From positions 1 to 22,770 of IMG/VR virus record IMGVR_UViG_3300044613_002876: 22,770 nucleotides of DNA. One strand, 5' to 3'. Within the stretch, counting starts at the first letter, position 1. Each line of letters begins with the position of its first letter. Both the position numbers and the translations under genes were made by a program. The notes below the pieces were generated by a model. The model was given only the letters and a program-made list of their open reading frames with translations, was not told the DNA's origin and made no database searches. Positions 1 to 9,814 of the stretch are shown one piece after another. The stretch comes from a virus.

Positions 1-354
1 ACTGTTTCTGTTGGTAAAAAGCATTATGAAGACATGGCCATGCTAATTTATGAGGAAAGGTTGGCAATGCCAATGATTGATCTTCTTTACGAAGAGCTTA
101 TTGAGCTTAAGATTATGAATAATAATAAGGTAGACCACCCACGCAAAAAATCAAAAGACTTGGCAGATGCCGTCTGCGGTGCCATATTTGGAGCCATATC
201 TCATACGCCACGTAACATTAACGAAGAGGTTGAGATTCACACCTTTAAGGAAAGGCCTAAAGACAGCATTGACAAGGATAGGTCTAACGTGATACAATAT
301 AAACCTTCTAATAAAGATCTAGAAGATTATTTGAGTCAGTTTGACTTAATATAG
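1..354 (+). CDS. Terminase large subunit, C-terminal part (5' end outside window)
   Basis: The frame is open from base 1, so the gene starts upstream and only about 117 C-terminal residues are visible. The segment reading VDHPRKKSKDLADAV matches the conserved end of the RNase H-like nuclease domain of phage terminase large subunits, where the late Asp in the 'SKD-ADA' motif helps bind metal. In that family the protein cuts concatemeric DNA and drives packaging by ATP hydrolysis; the ATPase half would lie outside the window. The last ~45 residues are charged and end at TAG. A strong promoter lies inside this 3' end (269-298). A portal or other packaging protein is less likely. Confidence 0.75.
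   Translation, partial: TVSVGKKHYEDMAMLIYEERLAMPMIDLLYEELIELKIMNNNKVDHPRKKSKDLADAVCGAIFGAISHTPRNINEEVEIHTFKERPKDSIDKDRSNVIQYKPSNKDLEDYLSQFDLI
269..298 (+). promoter_or_regulatory. Strong sigma70-type promoter inside the terminase 3' end
   Basis: A perfect TTGACA (269-274) is followed after 18 nt by TACAAT (293-298), which is preceded by TG and one base (290-292), giving an extended -10. Transcription would start near 305 and leave a leader of about 68 nt before the secreted-protein gene at 373. The element is written in terminase codons. Confidence 0.6.
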
Positions 355-372
355 ATAAGGAGAAACACAACC

Positions 373-1299
373 ATGACTTCACTAAAGAAGCCATTTATTG
401 CTATTGCATCTGCAGTAGCGCTTGCAGCTACAGCTATTTTGGCTGTTCCTGCTAATGCAGCAACCACAGCACTAACTGTTGCTGGTTCTGCTCCTGCTAC
501 AACTGGTACTTCCTCTGCAACTGCTATTGCTCTCCCAGTGCCAGCTGACAACAGCGTAGACTCTGCTGATGTTTTGCGCATCGCTTTGTCTGGCCTAACT
601 GCTGGAAGCAATGTTGTAGTATCTGCTACGAATGCCAAGGTAGTTACTTCAATTACATCTGGCTCCGCTACTGTTAAGGCAGATGCGGGAACAGCTTCGG
701 CAACAATCCCGACTGGGACTGGAACCACTGCTGACGTTTATGTATACACCACTACTACTCTAACTGGATCAGTATCGGTAACTGCAGACAATGCTACTAC
801 CGTTTACTACGTTAAGGGTAACGCTGGTGCTGCATATAACCTAGCGGTAGCTGCGCCAAATGTTGCAAACCTTGGGGCTGCAGTTGAAGTTACTGCAACA
901 GTAACAGACGTATTTGGAAATGCTGTAACAAATGCAACAATTTCCTCTACGGTAATTCGTGGTACGCTTGGATCGTTCTCATATGATGCAACTGACAAGC
1001 GCTATGAAGCAACCCTAACTGCTCCTGCAACTGCAGGTTCAACAGTTATTGCAAACACCATTACTGCATCTGCTGTCGCAGGTCTTGCAAAGCCAGTAAC
1101 TGAGATTATTTCTACAGTTGCCGTTGCAGACCTTGCTGGCCAGGTAGCAGCGCTAGATGCCAAGGTGGCTGACCTTGAGGCAAAGCTTGCTGCTGCTGAG
1201 GCAAAGGCTGTAGATAATCGCAAGAAGTACAATGGTCTTGCAAAGCAGTGGAACAAGAAGTTCCCACGTGCAAAGGTAAAGCTAATTAGCTCAAAGTAA
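373..1299 (+). CDS. Secreted Ala/Thr-rich protein with coiled-coil C-terminus
   Basis: 308 residues. The N-terminus is a clear Sec signal peptide: MTSLKKP, a long Ala/Val hydrophobic stretch to about residue 26, then a PANA-A type cleavage site near 29-30. Residues ~35-150 are low-complexity Ala/Thr/Val/Ser predicted as beta-strand. Residues ~155-245 (NLAVAAPNVANLGAAVEVTA onward) resemble an invasin- or Ig-like beta domain. Residues ~250-280 form a heptad-like coiled coil with VADLEAKLAAAEAKA. The end is basic (KQWNKKFPRAKVKL). There is no lipobox or LPXTG motif. The start is supported by AAGGAG at 357-362. A structural or surface-binding role is possible but not shown. I do not recognise a named family. 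Confidence 0.8.
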   Translation: MTSLKKPFIAIASAVALAATAILAVPANAATTALTVAGSAPATTGTSSATAIALPVPADNSVDSADVLRIALSGLTAGSNVVVSATNAKVVTSITSGSATVKADAGTASATIPTGTGTTADVYVYTTTTLTGSVSVTADNATTVYYVKGNAGAAYNLAVAAPNVANLGAAVEVTATVTDVFGNAVTNATISSTVIRGTLGSFSYDATDKRYEATLTAPATAGSTVIANTITASAVAGLAKPVTEIISTVAVADLAGQVAALDAKVADLEAKLAAAEAKAVDNRKKYNGLAKQWNKKFPRAKVKLISSK

Positions 1300-1313
1300 G
1301 TAAAGATATTGGT

Positions 1314-1346
1314 AAAGGGGAGAGGTATTAAAATGCCCTCCCCTTT
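1314..1346 (+). terminator. Rho-independent-like hairpin
   Basis: AAAGGGGAG (1314-1322) pairs perfectly with CTCCCCTTT (1338-1346). The stem can extend by GG/CC past a bulged A. It sits 15 nt after the secreted-protein stop and before nrdI. Only three T residues follow, as part of the stem, so it may be weak or act as an mRNA stabiliser. Confidence 0.6.
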
Positions 1347-1379
1347 GCCTCACCAAGTTTAAAACAGGAGTTAGAATAG

Positions 1380-1773
1380 ATGTCCATCAACATTGTATAT
1401 TTTTCTAACTATTCTGGAAATACTAAAAGATTGGTAGAAAAAATAAGTGGAGCTGCTACCCGCATTCCTATTGATTGGGACCCTGGCTCTCCTACCGTTG
1501 TTCATAGCGAGTACATACTTGTTGTACCTACTTATGGTGGGGGCAGTGATAAATCTGCAATCCCACGACAGGTTCGACATTTTTTAAATATCGAACAAAA
1601 CAGAGACCTACTACGTGGAGTAATAGGAACTGGAAACACAAACTTTGGGGAACATTTTTGCAAAGCTGCAGAAATGATTTCAAGTAAAACTGGCGTACCG
1701 ATAGTTGCAAAGGTCGAAATCTTTGGGACTGAATATGACGTTGAAAAAATAAAAAAGAGGTTGGAGATACTAT

Positions 1774-1781
<8 letters not shown>
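1380..1781 (+). CDS. nrdI: NrdI, flavodoxin-like activator of class Ib ribonucleotide reductase
   Basis: 133 residues, normal for NrdI. The FMN phosphate-binding loop is [10 protein letters not shown] at residues 8-17, and a second flavin-contact loop is PTYGGGS at about 50-56. In this family NrdI supplies the oxidant that assembles the dimanganese-tyrosyl radical cofactor in NrdF. The gene is preceded by AGGAG (1366-1370) and overlaps nrdE by 8 nt (ATGGATAA), so translation is probably coupled. No nrdH glutaredoxin is present in the window. Confidence 0.93.
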
Positions 1782-4849
<3,068 letters not shown>

Positions 4850-4861
4850 GATAGGAAGTAC

Positions 4862-5242
4862 ATGAAAGAAATCAAACACCTGCACCTAATGGTAAGAGCA
4901 GAAATCACAAACCCAATTAGGACAGAAGAAGATGCAAAAGATTGGCTAAGACGGCTAGTCGATAGAATCGACATGAAGATAGCAGCTGGGCCAATTTCAA
5001 AGTATGTAGATATGCCTGGAAACGAGGGCATAACTGCAACGGTATCAGTAGAGACATCTCATATTGCTTTTCATATTTGGGAAAAGCTTGACCCTATGGT
5101 TATTCAGTTTGACCTGTATACCTGTGGAGACTTAAGCCACATAGACGTTCTAGACTACTTGTCTGAAACCTTTGGCATAGTAGATATGCAGTGGCAGTAT
5201 TTAGATAGACAAAATGGCTTTAAGATCCTAGATCAGTCTTAA
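4862..5242 (+). CDS. S-adenosylmethionine decarboxylase-like protein (SpeD family, phage type)
   Basis: 126 residues. The core matches pyruvoyl-dependent AdoMet decarboxylase: VETSHIAFHIWEK with Ser66 as the expected pyruvoyl-forming residue, His71, and then FDLYTCGD with Cys88. These correspond to Ser63, His68 and Cys83 of the Thermotoga enzyme. The residue before Ser66 is Thr, not the usual Glu. The upstream run DRIDMKIAAGP is like the version found in marine phages and bacteria. The family makes decarboxylated SAM for spermidine synthesis, although some relatives have become ornithine or arginine decarboxylases. It sits 12 nt after nrdF, with AGGA before the ATG, so it is probably in the RNR operon. 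The SpeE-like protein at 12874-13572 could be a partner. Substrate is not certain. Confidence 0.75.
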   Translation: MKEIKHLHLMVRAEITNPIRTEEDAKDWLRRLVDRIDMKIAAGPISKYVDMPGNEGITATVSVETSHIAFHIWEKLDPMVIQFDLYTCGDLSHIDVLDYLSETFGIVDMQWQYLDRQNGFKILDQS

Positions 5243-5268
5243 TTTGTTTTATTTTAAATAAATAGTTC

Positions 5269-5297
5269 TTGCTTTTTTTGCAGTTATTTGGTATATT
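5269..5297 (+). promoter_or_regulatory. Promoter for the secreted protease
   Basis: TTGCTT (5269-5274), 17 nt, TATATT (5292-5297) with TGG in front of it, making an extended -10. The start point should fall at about 5304, which is exactly the ATG, so the transcript is probably leaderless. Confidence 0.65.
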
Positions 5298-5303
5298 ATT
5301 ACT

Positions 5304-6113
5304 ATGAAAACGATAGGGTATGAAACAATGAAAAAAATTATAATTGCTGCCGTTGCACTGCTAGCTGTATTTAGCGTTGCGCCAGCACAAGCAAACAACC
5401 AACCATCCGTAGCGATCATCGATGTAAACTTTGAGTCTCATCTGATTGATGGAAAGGTTACAGAGGTTTGCGTAACCTCTCAGACAATTTGTAACATGTC
5501 TGTAACTCCTAGAAATGCTTCACAGTTTAAAGCATTTAACCACGGAACAGCTATGGCAGATATCGCTAGGGCAAACAATCCATCAGCACACCTGCTTCTT
5601 CTTGAGGCTGGGTCAACTAAGACTGGTGTAATTACTGGAAACCAGTTGCTGACAGCCCTTAACTGGGTAGTAGCAAATGCTGCACAGTACAACATCAAGG
5701 CTGTATCTTTCTCTTATAATGCTGGAAATGGTGCAAGGTGCCTACCATCTTCTCCAGGAGTAAACGTTAACGTTGCTCACACGAACATTGTAAACGCCAT
5801 TGCTGGTTTAAAGAATGCTGGAGTTAAGTTCTATGCATCCTCTGGAAACTATGCAAGCGGAAATAATGTTGACTACCCAGCATGTATCTCTGATGCAGTT
5901 GCTGTTGGATCTAGTCAGTATGTAGGAAGCGCTAAGCTGTCTGACATCCTTTTGTCTGGGCCAGTTTACTCTAGCGCAAAGCTAAAGTCGTCTAGAACTG
6001 CTTTGCAAGGTCTTCACGACTCTTTTGCCGTAACTCTAACAGACAGCAACCCTTTCATGGTAGGCTTTACAACCTCTGTGGCAACAGTAATTGCTGCTGC
6101 TACCAACAAGTAA
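5304..6113 (+). CDS. Secreted subtilisin-like serine protease (S8 family), short form
   Basis: 269 residues from ATG 5304. The signal peptide is MKKIIIAA...APAQA, cleaved near residue 30. The catalytic triad appears as Asp40 (VAIIDVNF), His80 (FNHGTAMA) and Ser258 (GFTTSVAT), with an oxyanion Asn in SSGNYASG. The mature protein is only ~239 residues, shorter than typical subtilases (~270 or more), has no propeptide, and ends 11 residues after the Ser. Two Cys pairs may form disulfides. ATG 5304 lies 6 nt below a -10 box (leaderless); ATG 5328 is the alternative, with a weak GGG-containing ribosome site. It would act outside the host cell or in its envelope. Why a phage makes it is unknown. 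Confidence 0.82.
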   Translation: MKTIGYETMKKIIIAAVALLAVFSVAPAQANNQPSVAIIDVNFESHLIDGKVTEVCVTSQTICNMSVTPRNASQFKAFNHGTAMADIARANNPSAHLLLLEAGSTKTGVITGNQLLTALNWVVANAAQYNIKAVSFSYNAGNGARCLPSSPGVNVNVAHTNIVNAIAGLKNAGVKFYASSGNYASGNNVDYPACISDAVAVGSSQYVGSAKLSDILLSGPVYSSAKLKSSRTALQGLHDSFAVTLTDSNPFMVGFTTSVATVIAAATNK

Positions 6114-6128
6114 ACAAAAGGAACAGCT

Positions 6129-6371
6129 ATGAGCAAGATTGACTTTTCAGAATGGCTTCAGGAAGGAATCACAAATGGATTTTGTGGACCAGCTGTTTGC
6201 TATACACATGATGGTCTACCTCTAAGTGATCAAGAATATACCGAGTTTGAAGATGGAGACCCTTGTGTTCATATCATCAGACTTTATGAAGACACTGAGG
6301 TAAAAGCTGCAGTAGAAGAAAATCACTCTCCATCAATCTGGAGAGCAACGAATAGTGGATTTAGCTTATAG
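6129..6371 (+). CDS. Conserved phage protein of unknown function
   Basis: 80 residues, starting MSKIDFSEWLQEGITNGFCG. The pattern of an acidic start, a CGPAVCYTHDG centre and a DPCVHIIRLYE segment is familiar from short hypothetical proteins of many actinobacteriophages and cyanophages; no function is established. It has three Cys residues but no clear zinc motif. It follows the protease by 15 nt with AGGA ahead of its ATG and is probably co-transcribed. Acidic throughout, no membrane segment, likely cytoplasmic. Confidence 0.75.
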   Translation: MSKIDFSEWLQEGITNGFCGPAVCYTHDGLPLSDQEYTEFEDGDPCVHIIRLYEDTEVKAAVEENHSPSIWRATNSGFSL

Positions 6372-6376
6372 CAAAT

Positions 6377-6448
6377 TCCCCCTTAGCTCAATGGCAGAGC
6401 AGAGAGCTGTTAACTCTAAGGTTCGTGGTTCGAATCCACGAGGGGGAG
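6377..6448 (+). tRNA. tRNA-Asn (anticodon GTT)
   Basis: 72 nt cloverleaf. The acceptor TCCCCCT pairs with AGGGGGA, the D arm is GCTC/GAGC, and the T arm is CGTGG-TTCGAAT-CCACG. The anticodon GTT is at 6409-6411. The anticodon stem has one G-A mismatch at its outer pair. CCA is not encoded. Confidence 0.93.
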
Positions 6449-6502
6449 CTAATGGTGTGGCCCATACCACTCTCACGGGTATGAGATAAAAATGGGCATT
6501 AG
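6449..6502 (+). other. Structured spacer between tRNA-Asn and tRNA-Asp
   Basis: Several nested inverted repeats fill the spacer. CTAATG (6449-6454) pairs with CATTAG (6497-6502). GCCCAT (6460-6465) pairs with ATGGGC (6492-6497). CATACC (6463-6468) pairs with GGTATG (6478-6483); it competes for the CAT at 6463-6465 with the second helix. There is no ORF and it does not fold as a tRNA. It could guide tRNA processing or be a remnant of another element. Confidence 0.45.
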
Positions 6503-6575
6503 GCTCCATAGCTCAGTTGGTTAGAGCACTACCCTGTCACGGTAGGGGTCGCCAGTTCAAGTCTGGTTGGAGTCG
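6502..6575 (+). tRNA. tRNA-Asp (anticodon GTC)
   Basis: 74 nt. The acceptor GGCTCCA pairs with TGGAGTC (one G-T pair). The anticodon stem CTACC/GGTAG encloses GTC at 6536-6538. The T arm has the usual TTCAAGT loop and the discriminator is G. CCA is not encoded. The next gene starts 28 nt downstream after a clear AGGAAGG site. Confidence 0.93.
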
Positions 6576-6603
6576 CTGGCAGAAAAGCCAATAGGAAGGA
6601 AAC

Positions 6604-6801
6604 ATGGAAAGCACAAAGAGAAGTTTAATCAAGACACTGAGCTGGGAGTTCGTGCACCTGGTTATCATAGCAGGAGTAATCTTTATAATCACAGGCAAGT
6701 GGGAGTATGCTAGTCTAGGAGCACTTGTTTACATTGCTTGGGAGGCTCTGGCATATTTCATTCATGAGCGTATCTGGGCCAGATTTGTAAAGATTAAGTA
6801 A
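6604..6801 (+). CDS. DUF2061 small membrane protein
   Basis: 65 residues. The start ESTKRSLIKTLSWE and the end FIHERIWARF are the two conserved ends of DUF2061. Two transmembrane segments lie between, at about residues 17-31 and 36-53. The family has no known biochemical role. It lies 15 nt before katG and directly after tRNA-Asp, with AGGAAGGA as ribosome site, so it may be co-expressed with katG. Confidence 0.83.
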   Translation: MESTKRSLIKTLSWEFVHLVIIAGVIFIITGKWEYASLGALVYIAWEALAYFIHERIWARFVKIK

Positions 6802-6816
6802 TTAGAAAGAGATAAT

Positions 6817-8970
6817 ATGGCAGATATTAATGAGTGTCCAGTTGACCACGGTCAGCATGGATCAAAAACAAAAGCTTCAAGTTCAAGAGGCACAACAAAT
6901 AAAGACTGGTGGCCTAATCAAATTTCATTAGAGCCACTGCTTCACAATAATCCTAAGAGCAATCCTATGGATGATGACTTTAACTATGTTGAAGAGTTTA
7001 AGACACTAGACTTGGCAGATGTAAAGAAGGATATTGTTCAAGTCATGAGGACATCGCAAGAGTGGTGGCCTGCAGACTACGGACACTATGGCCCACTGTT
7101 CATTAGAATGGCTTGGCACTCTGCTGGAACATATCGTGTTTCAGATGGCCGTGGAGGTGGCGGACAGGGACTACATCGCTTTGCCCCACTAAACTCCTGG
7201 CCAGACAACATTAACCTAGATAAGGCCCGTAGACTTTTGTGGCCAGTCAAGCAGAAGTACGGTCGCAAACTCAGCTGGGCTGATCTAATGATTCTAGCAG
7301 GGAACGTTGCTCTTGAAGACATGGGCTTCCCTACCTTTGGATTTGCAGGAGGTCGTGAAGATGTCTGGGAGCCAGACAACACCTATTGGGGTGACGAGAC
7401 TGAGTGGCTAGCAAGCAAGCGGTATGACGAGTCAAGAGAAGCAAGCACACTAGAGGATCCTCTTGCTGCAGTGCAGATGGGGCTGATTTATGTAAATCCA
7501 GAAGGACCAGATGGCAATCCAGACTTTAAGCTGGCTGCTGCAGATATTCGTGAGACATTCGGACGAATGGCTATGAATGATGAAGAAACTGTAGCTCTTA
7601 TTGCTGGAGGACACGCATTTGGAAAGACTCATGGAGCGGGACCTGCCTCGCAGGTTGGACCAGAGCCAGAAGCTGTTGACGATCTTGCTGCAGTTGGATT
7701 AGGCTGGAAAAACTCCCAGGGCAAGGGACACTCAGAAGACACCATCTCTTCTGGTCTAGAGGTTACCTGGACGCCAAATCCTACTCAGTGGGATAACGAC
7801 TATCTAAGGCTAATCTATAAGTATGATTGGGTACCAGAAGAATCTCCAGCAGGAGCTAAGCAGTGGGTTCCATCTAACTTTGAGGCACAAGATGCAGCTC
7901 CTCATGCACACCTTGAAGATGTAAAGGTTGTTCCAAGAATGCTTACTACTGACCTTGCGCTAAGGTTTGGTGACGAGGAGTATGACAAGATTTGTAGAAA
8001 GTTCTTGGAAGACTTTGAGTACTTTACAGATGCATTTGCACGTGCATGGTTTAAGCTAACCCACAGAGATATGGGACCAAGATCCAGGTACCACGGCTCA
8101 GAGGTCCCAGCAGAAGTTCTTCTGTGGCAAGATCCTGTGCAGAGTGCACCAGTCCCAGACGAGACCGCCATTGAAAAAGCAAAAAAGCTTATCGATGGCC
8201 TAGACGTTAGCAATGTGGACTTAATTAGGCTTGCCTATGCCTCCGCCTCTACTTACAGAAACACTGACAAGAGGGGCGGTGCAAATGGTGCAAGGATTGC
8301 ATTCTTGCCTCAACGATCATGGCCAGTAAACTCTTCTGTTCTTGCAACTCTAGATGCGGTTCAAGAGGTTCGTAATGAAATGGGAAACCAGATGTCATTG
8401 GCAGACCTGATTGTTTTAGCTGGAACATATGCACTAGAAAAGGCCTCTGATACTCGTGTTGTATTTACTGGTGGTCGTGGAGACGCCACGCAGGAGCTGA
8501 CAGATATAGAGTCATTCAACTATCTATATCCAGTTGCAGATGCATTCGTTAACTGGTCTCATAAAGAGTTTGCTGATTCATTAGACAAGTCATTAATTGA
8601 AAAGGCAACCTTGCTAGGTCTTACTCCTCCAGAGATGACAGCTCTTTATGGAGGACTACGATCTTTGGGAATCCCGTCTAACGGTAGGGGCGTCCTAACA
8701 GACAATCCAGGAACTCTGTCTAACGACTTCTTTATTAATGTCCTAGATATGAATACTGAGTGGAAGGCATCTGAGGATAGCCTATACAACGGCTTCGACC
8801 GTAAGACAAGGGACCTTAAGTGGACCGCTACAAGATCAGATATGGTATTTGCTTCAAACTCTGTACTAAGGGCTTACTGCGAAGTATACGCCTCAAGCGA
8901 TGGACTAGAAAAGCTAAAGAAAGACTTTTCTAAAGTTTGGACAAAGCTGATGAATTCCGACTTGTTCTAA
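6817..8970 (+). CDS. katG: Catalase-peroxidase KatG
   Basis: 717 residues, full length with both the catalytic N-terminal and the degenerate C-terminal peroxidase domain. It converts hydrogen peroxide to water and oxygen and has peroxidase activity, using heme b in the cytoplasm. Distal heme residues are Arg97, Trp100 and His101 ([11 protein letters not shown]) and the proximal ligand is His266 ([10 protein letters not shown]). The covalent Met-Tyr-Trp adduct needed for catalase activity is complete: Trp100, Tyr225 (LIYVNPEG) and Met251 (RMAMND), with the same spacings as the mycobacterial enzyme. There is no signal peptide. The gene, with DUF2061, sits between two tRNA pairs. KatG is very unusual in a phage, and the protein looks functional, not decayed. 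Base use resembles the neighbouring genes. Confidence 0.97.
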   Translation: MADINECPVDHGQHGSKTKASSSRGTTNKDWWPNQISLEPLLHNNPKSNPMDDDFNYVEEFKTLDLADVKKDIVQVMRTSQEWWPADYGHYGPLFIRMAWHSAGTYRVSDGRGGGGQGLHRFAPLNSWPDNINLDKARRLLWPVKQKYGRKLSWADLMILAGNVALEDMGFPTFGFAGGREDVWEPDNTYWGDETEWLASKRYDESREASTLEDPLAAVQMGLIYVNPEGPDGNPDFKLAAADIRETFGRMAMNDEETVALIAGGHAFGKTHGAGPASQVGPEPEAVDDLAAVGLGWKNSQGKGHSEDTISSGLEVTWTPNPTQWDNDYLRLIYKYDWVPEESPAGAKQWVPSNFEAQDAAPHAHLEDVKVVPRMLTTDLALRFGDEEYDKICRKFLEDFEYFTDAFARAWFKLTHRDMGPRSRYHGSEVPAEVLLWQDPVQSAPVPDETAIEKAKKLIDGLDVSNVDLIRLAYASASTYRNTDKRGGANGARIAFLPQRSWPVNSSVLATLDAVQEVRNEMGNQMSLADLIVLAGTYALEKASDTRVVFTGGRGDATQELTDIESFNYLYPVADAFVNWSHKEFADSLDKSLIEKATLLGLTPPEMTALYGGLRSLGIPSNGRGVLTDNPGTLSNDFFINVLDMNTEWKASEDSLYNGFDRKTRDLKWTATRSDMVFASNSVLRAYCEVYASSDGLEKLKKDFSKVWTKLMNSDLF

Positions 8971-9006
8971 CAGACTATCCTGGGCAAGATATAAAACTGC
9001 CCTCAT

Positions 9007-9078
<72 letters not shown>

Positions 9079-9081
9079 CAG

Positions 9082-9157
9082 GGTCCGTTGGAGTAGTGGT
9101 TATCTCGTCTGCCTTTCACGCAGAAGAACACGGGTTCAAGTCCCGTACGGACTGCCA
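9082..9157 (+). tRNA. tRNA-Glu (anticodon TTC)
   Basis: 76 nt including an encoded CCA end (9155-9157), the only one of the four tRNAs with CCA. The acceptor GGTCCGT pairs with ACGGACT (one G-T pair). The anticodon stem TCTGC/GCAGA encloses TTC at 9115-9117. It lies 3 nt after tRNA-Thr, so the two are surely co-transcribed. Confidence 0.93.
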
Positions 9158-9163
9158 TCATTA

Positions 9164-9172
9164 TGATAAAAT
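9164..9172 (+). promoter_or_regulatory. Extended -10 element before the JmjC-like gene
   Basis: TGA-TAAAAT, with exactly 6 nt between the hexamer and ATG 9179, the same geometry as other sites in the window. No recognisable -35. Read-through from the tRNA genes is also possible. Confidence 0.45.
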
Positions 9173-9178
9173 GATTCT

Positions 9179-9751
9179 ATGATAAATTATGAAGACTTTA
9201 AGCAAAAGGTAGATCAGGCAATACTAGACAAAACAGGTTTTCTGTTTAAAGGTTTTCTTAGCAAAAACGATACCCCAACCTGGAGTGATCTATTAAACTG
9301 CTTGCACCAGGAGTCTCAGGAAAGCGATGCTAAAGACTTAAGCTCTAAAGAAAAAGCTTATGGAAATGTTCTCTTATCAGACAATCTTTATCTATCATCA
9401 CACTTAGATAATACAAAAGCATCAATTCACTTTCCTAAAATAGAGGAAATGTTAAATAGCATTAGAGAAAAAACTAATATTAACATAATGCTAGTGGGGC
9501 CAAAGATATGTATAGGCCCACACATTGTTGACTTTCACGTAGATTCTTGGCATGCCTTTGCCCTGCAGTGTGAGGGAAAAGCAAAGTGGGTTCTGTCAAA
9601 TTCTAAAGATTCGGAATCTGCATCTTACCTAGAAGAGTTTTACCCAGAGCCTGGAGACCTTTTGTTTTTCCCACAGGGCCTATGGCACAGAATAGAGACC
9701 CAGGACTCAGTCAGAGGCGGACTACAGTTTAACGCTCAGATTATTAGTTAA
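9179..9751 (+). CDS. JmjC/cupin-4-like Fe(II)- and 2-oxoglutarate-dependent oxygenase
   Basis: 190 residues. The metal-binding triad is visible as His120-x-Asp122 (DFHVDSWHAF) and His170 (LWHRIE). The surrounding pattern 'LQCEGKAKWVL ... PEPGDLLFFPQGLWH' is the hallmark of the cupin-4/JmjC fold of ribosomal oxygenases and related hydroxylases. Such enzymes hydroxylate protein or small-molecule substrates in the cytoplasm using iron, oxygen and 2-oxoglutarate. The N-terminal 100 residues carry no feature I recognise. No SD sequence is evident; the ATG lies 6 nt below a -10 box, implying leaderless expression. The substrate is unknown. Confidence 0.72.
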   Translation: MINYEDFKQKVDQAILDKTGFLFKGFLSKNDTPTWSDLLNCLHQESQESDAKDLSSKEKAYGNVLLSDNLYLSSHLDNTKASIHFPKIEEMLNSIREKTNINIMLVGPKICIGPHIVDFHVDSWHAFALQCEGKAKWVLSNSKDSESASYLEEFYPEPGDLLFFPQGLWHRIETQDSVRGGLQFNAQIIS

Positions 9752-9814
9752 TGTAAAAATGTCTTATAATTGATAAGAAAGTATTTTAACTAATTTAATC
9801 TGGAGTGATATAAG

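Noticed and set aside
336-1256. Antisense frames opposite the Ala/Thr-rich secreted protein.
   Set aside because: Shadow of biased codon use; the sense frame has a signal peptide and ribosome site.
7621-7730. KatG seemed to lack the Met of its covalent adduct (region reading AAVGLGW where the mycobacterial enzyme has a Met).
   Set aside because: The adduct Met lies earlier. Counting 26 residues from Tyr225 and 15 before His266 gives Met251 in RMAMND, which is present.
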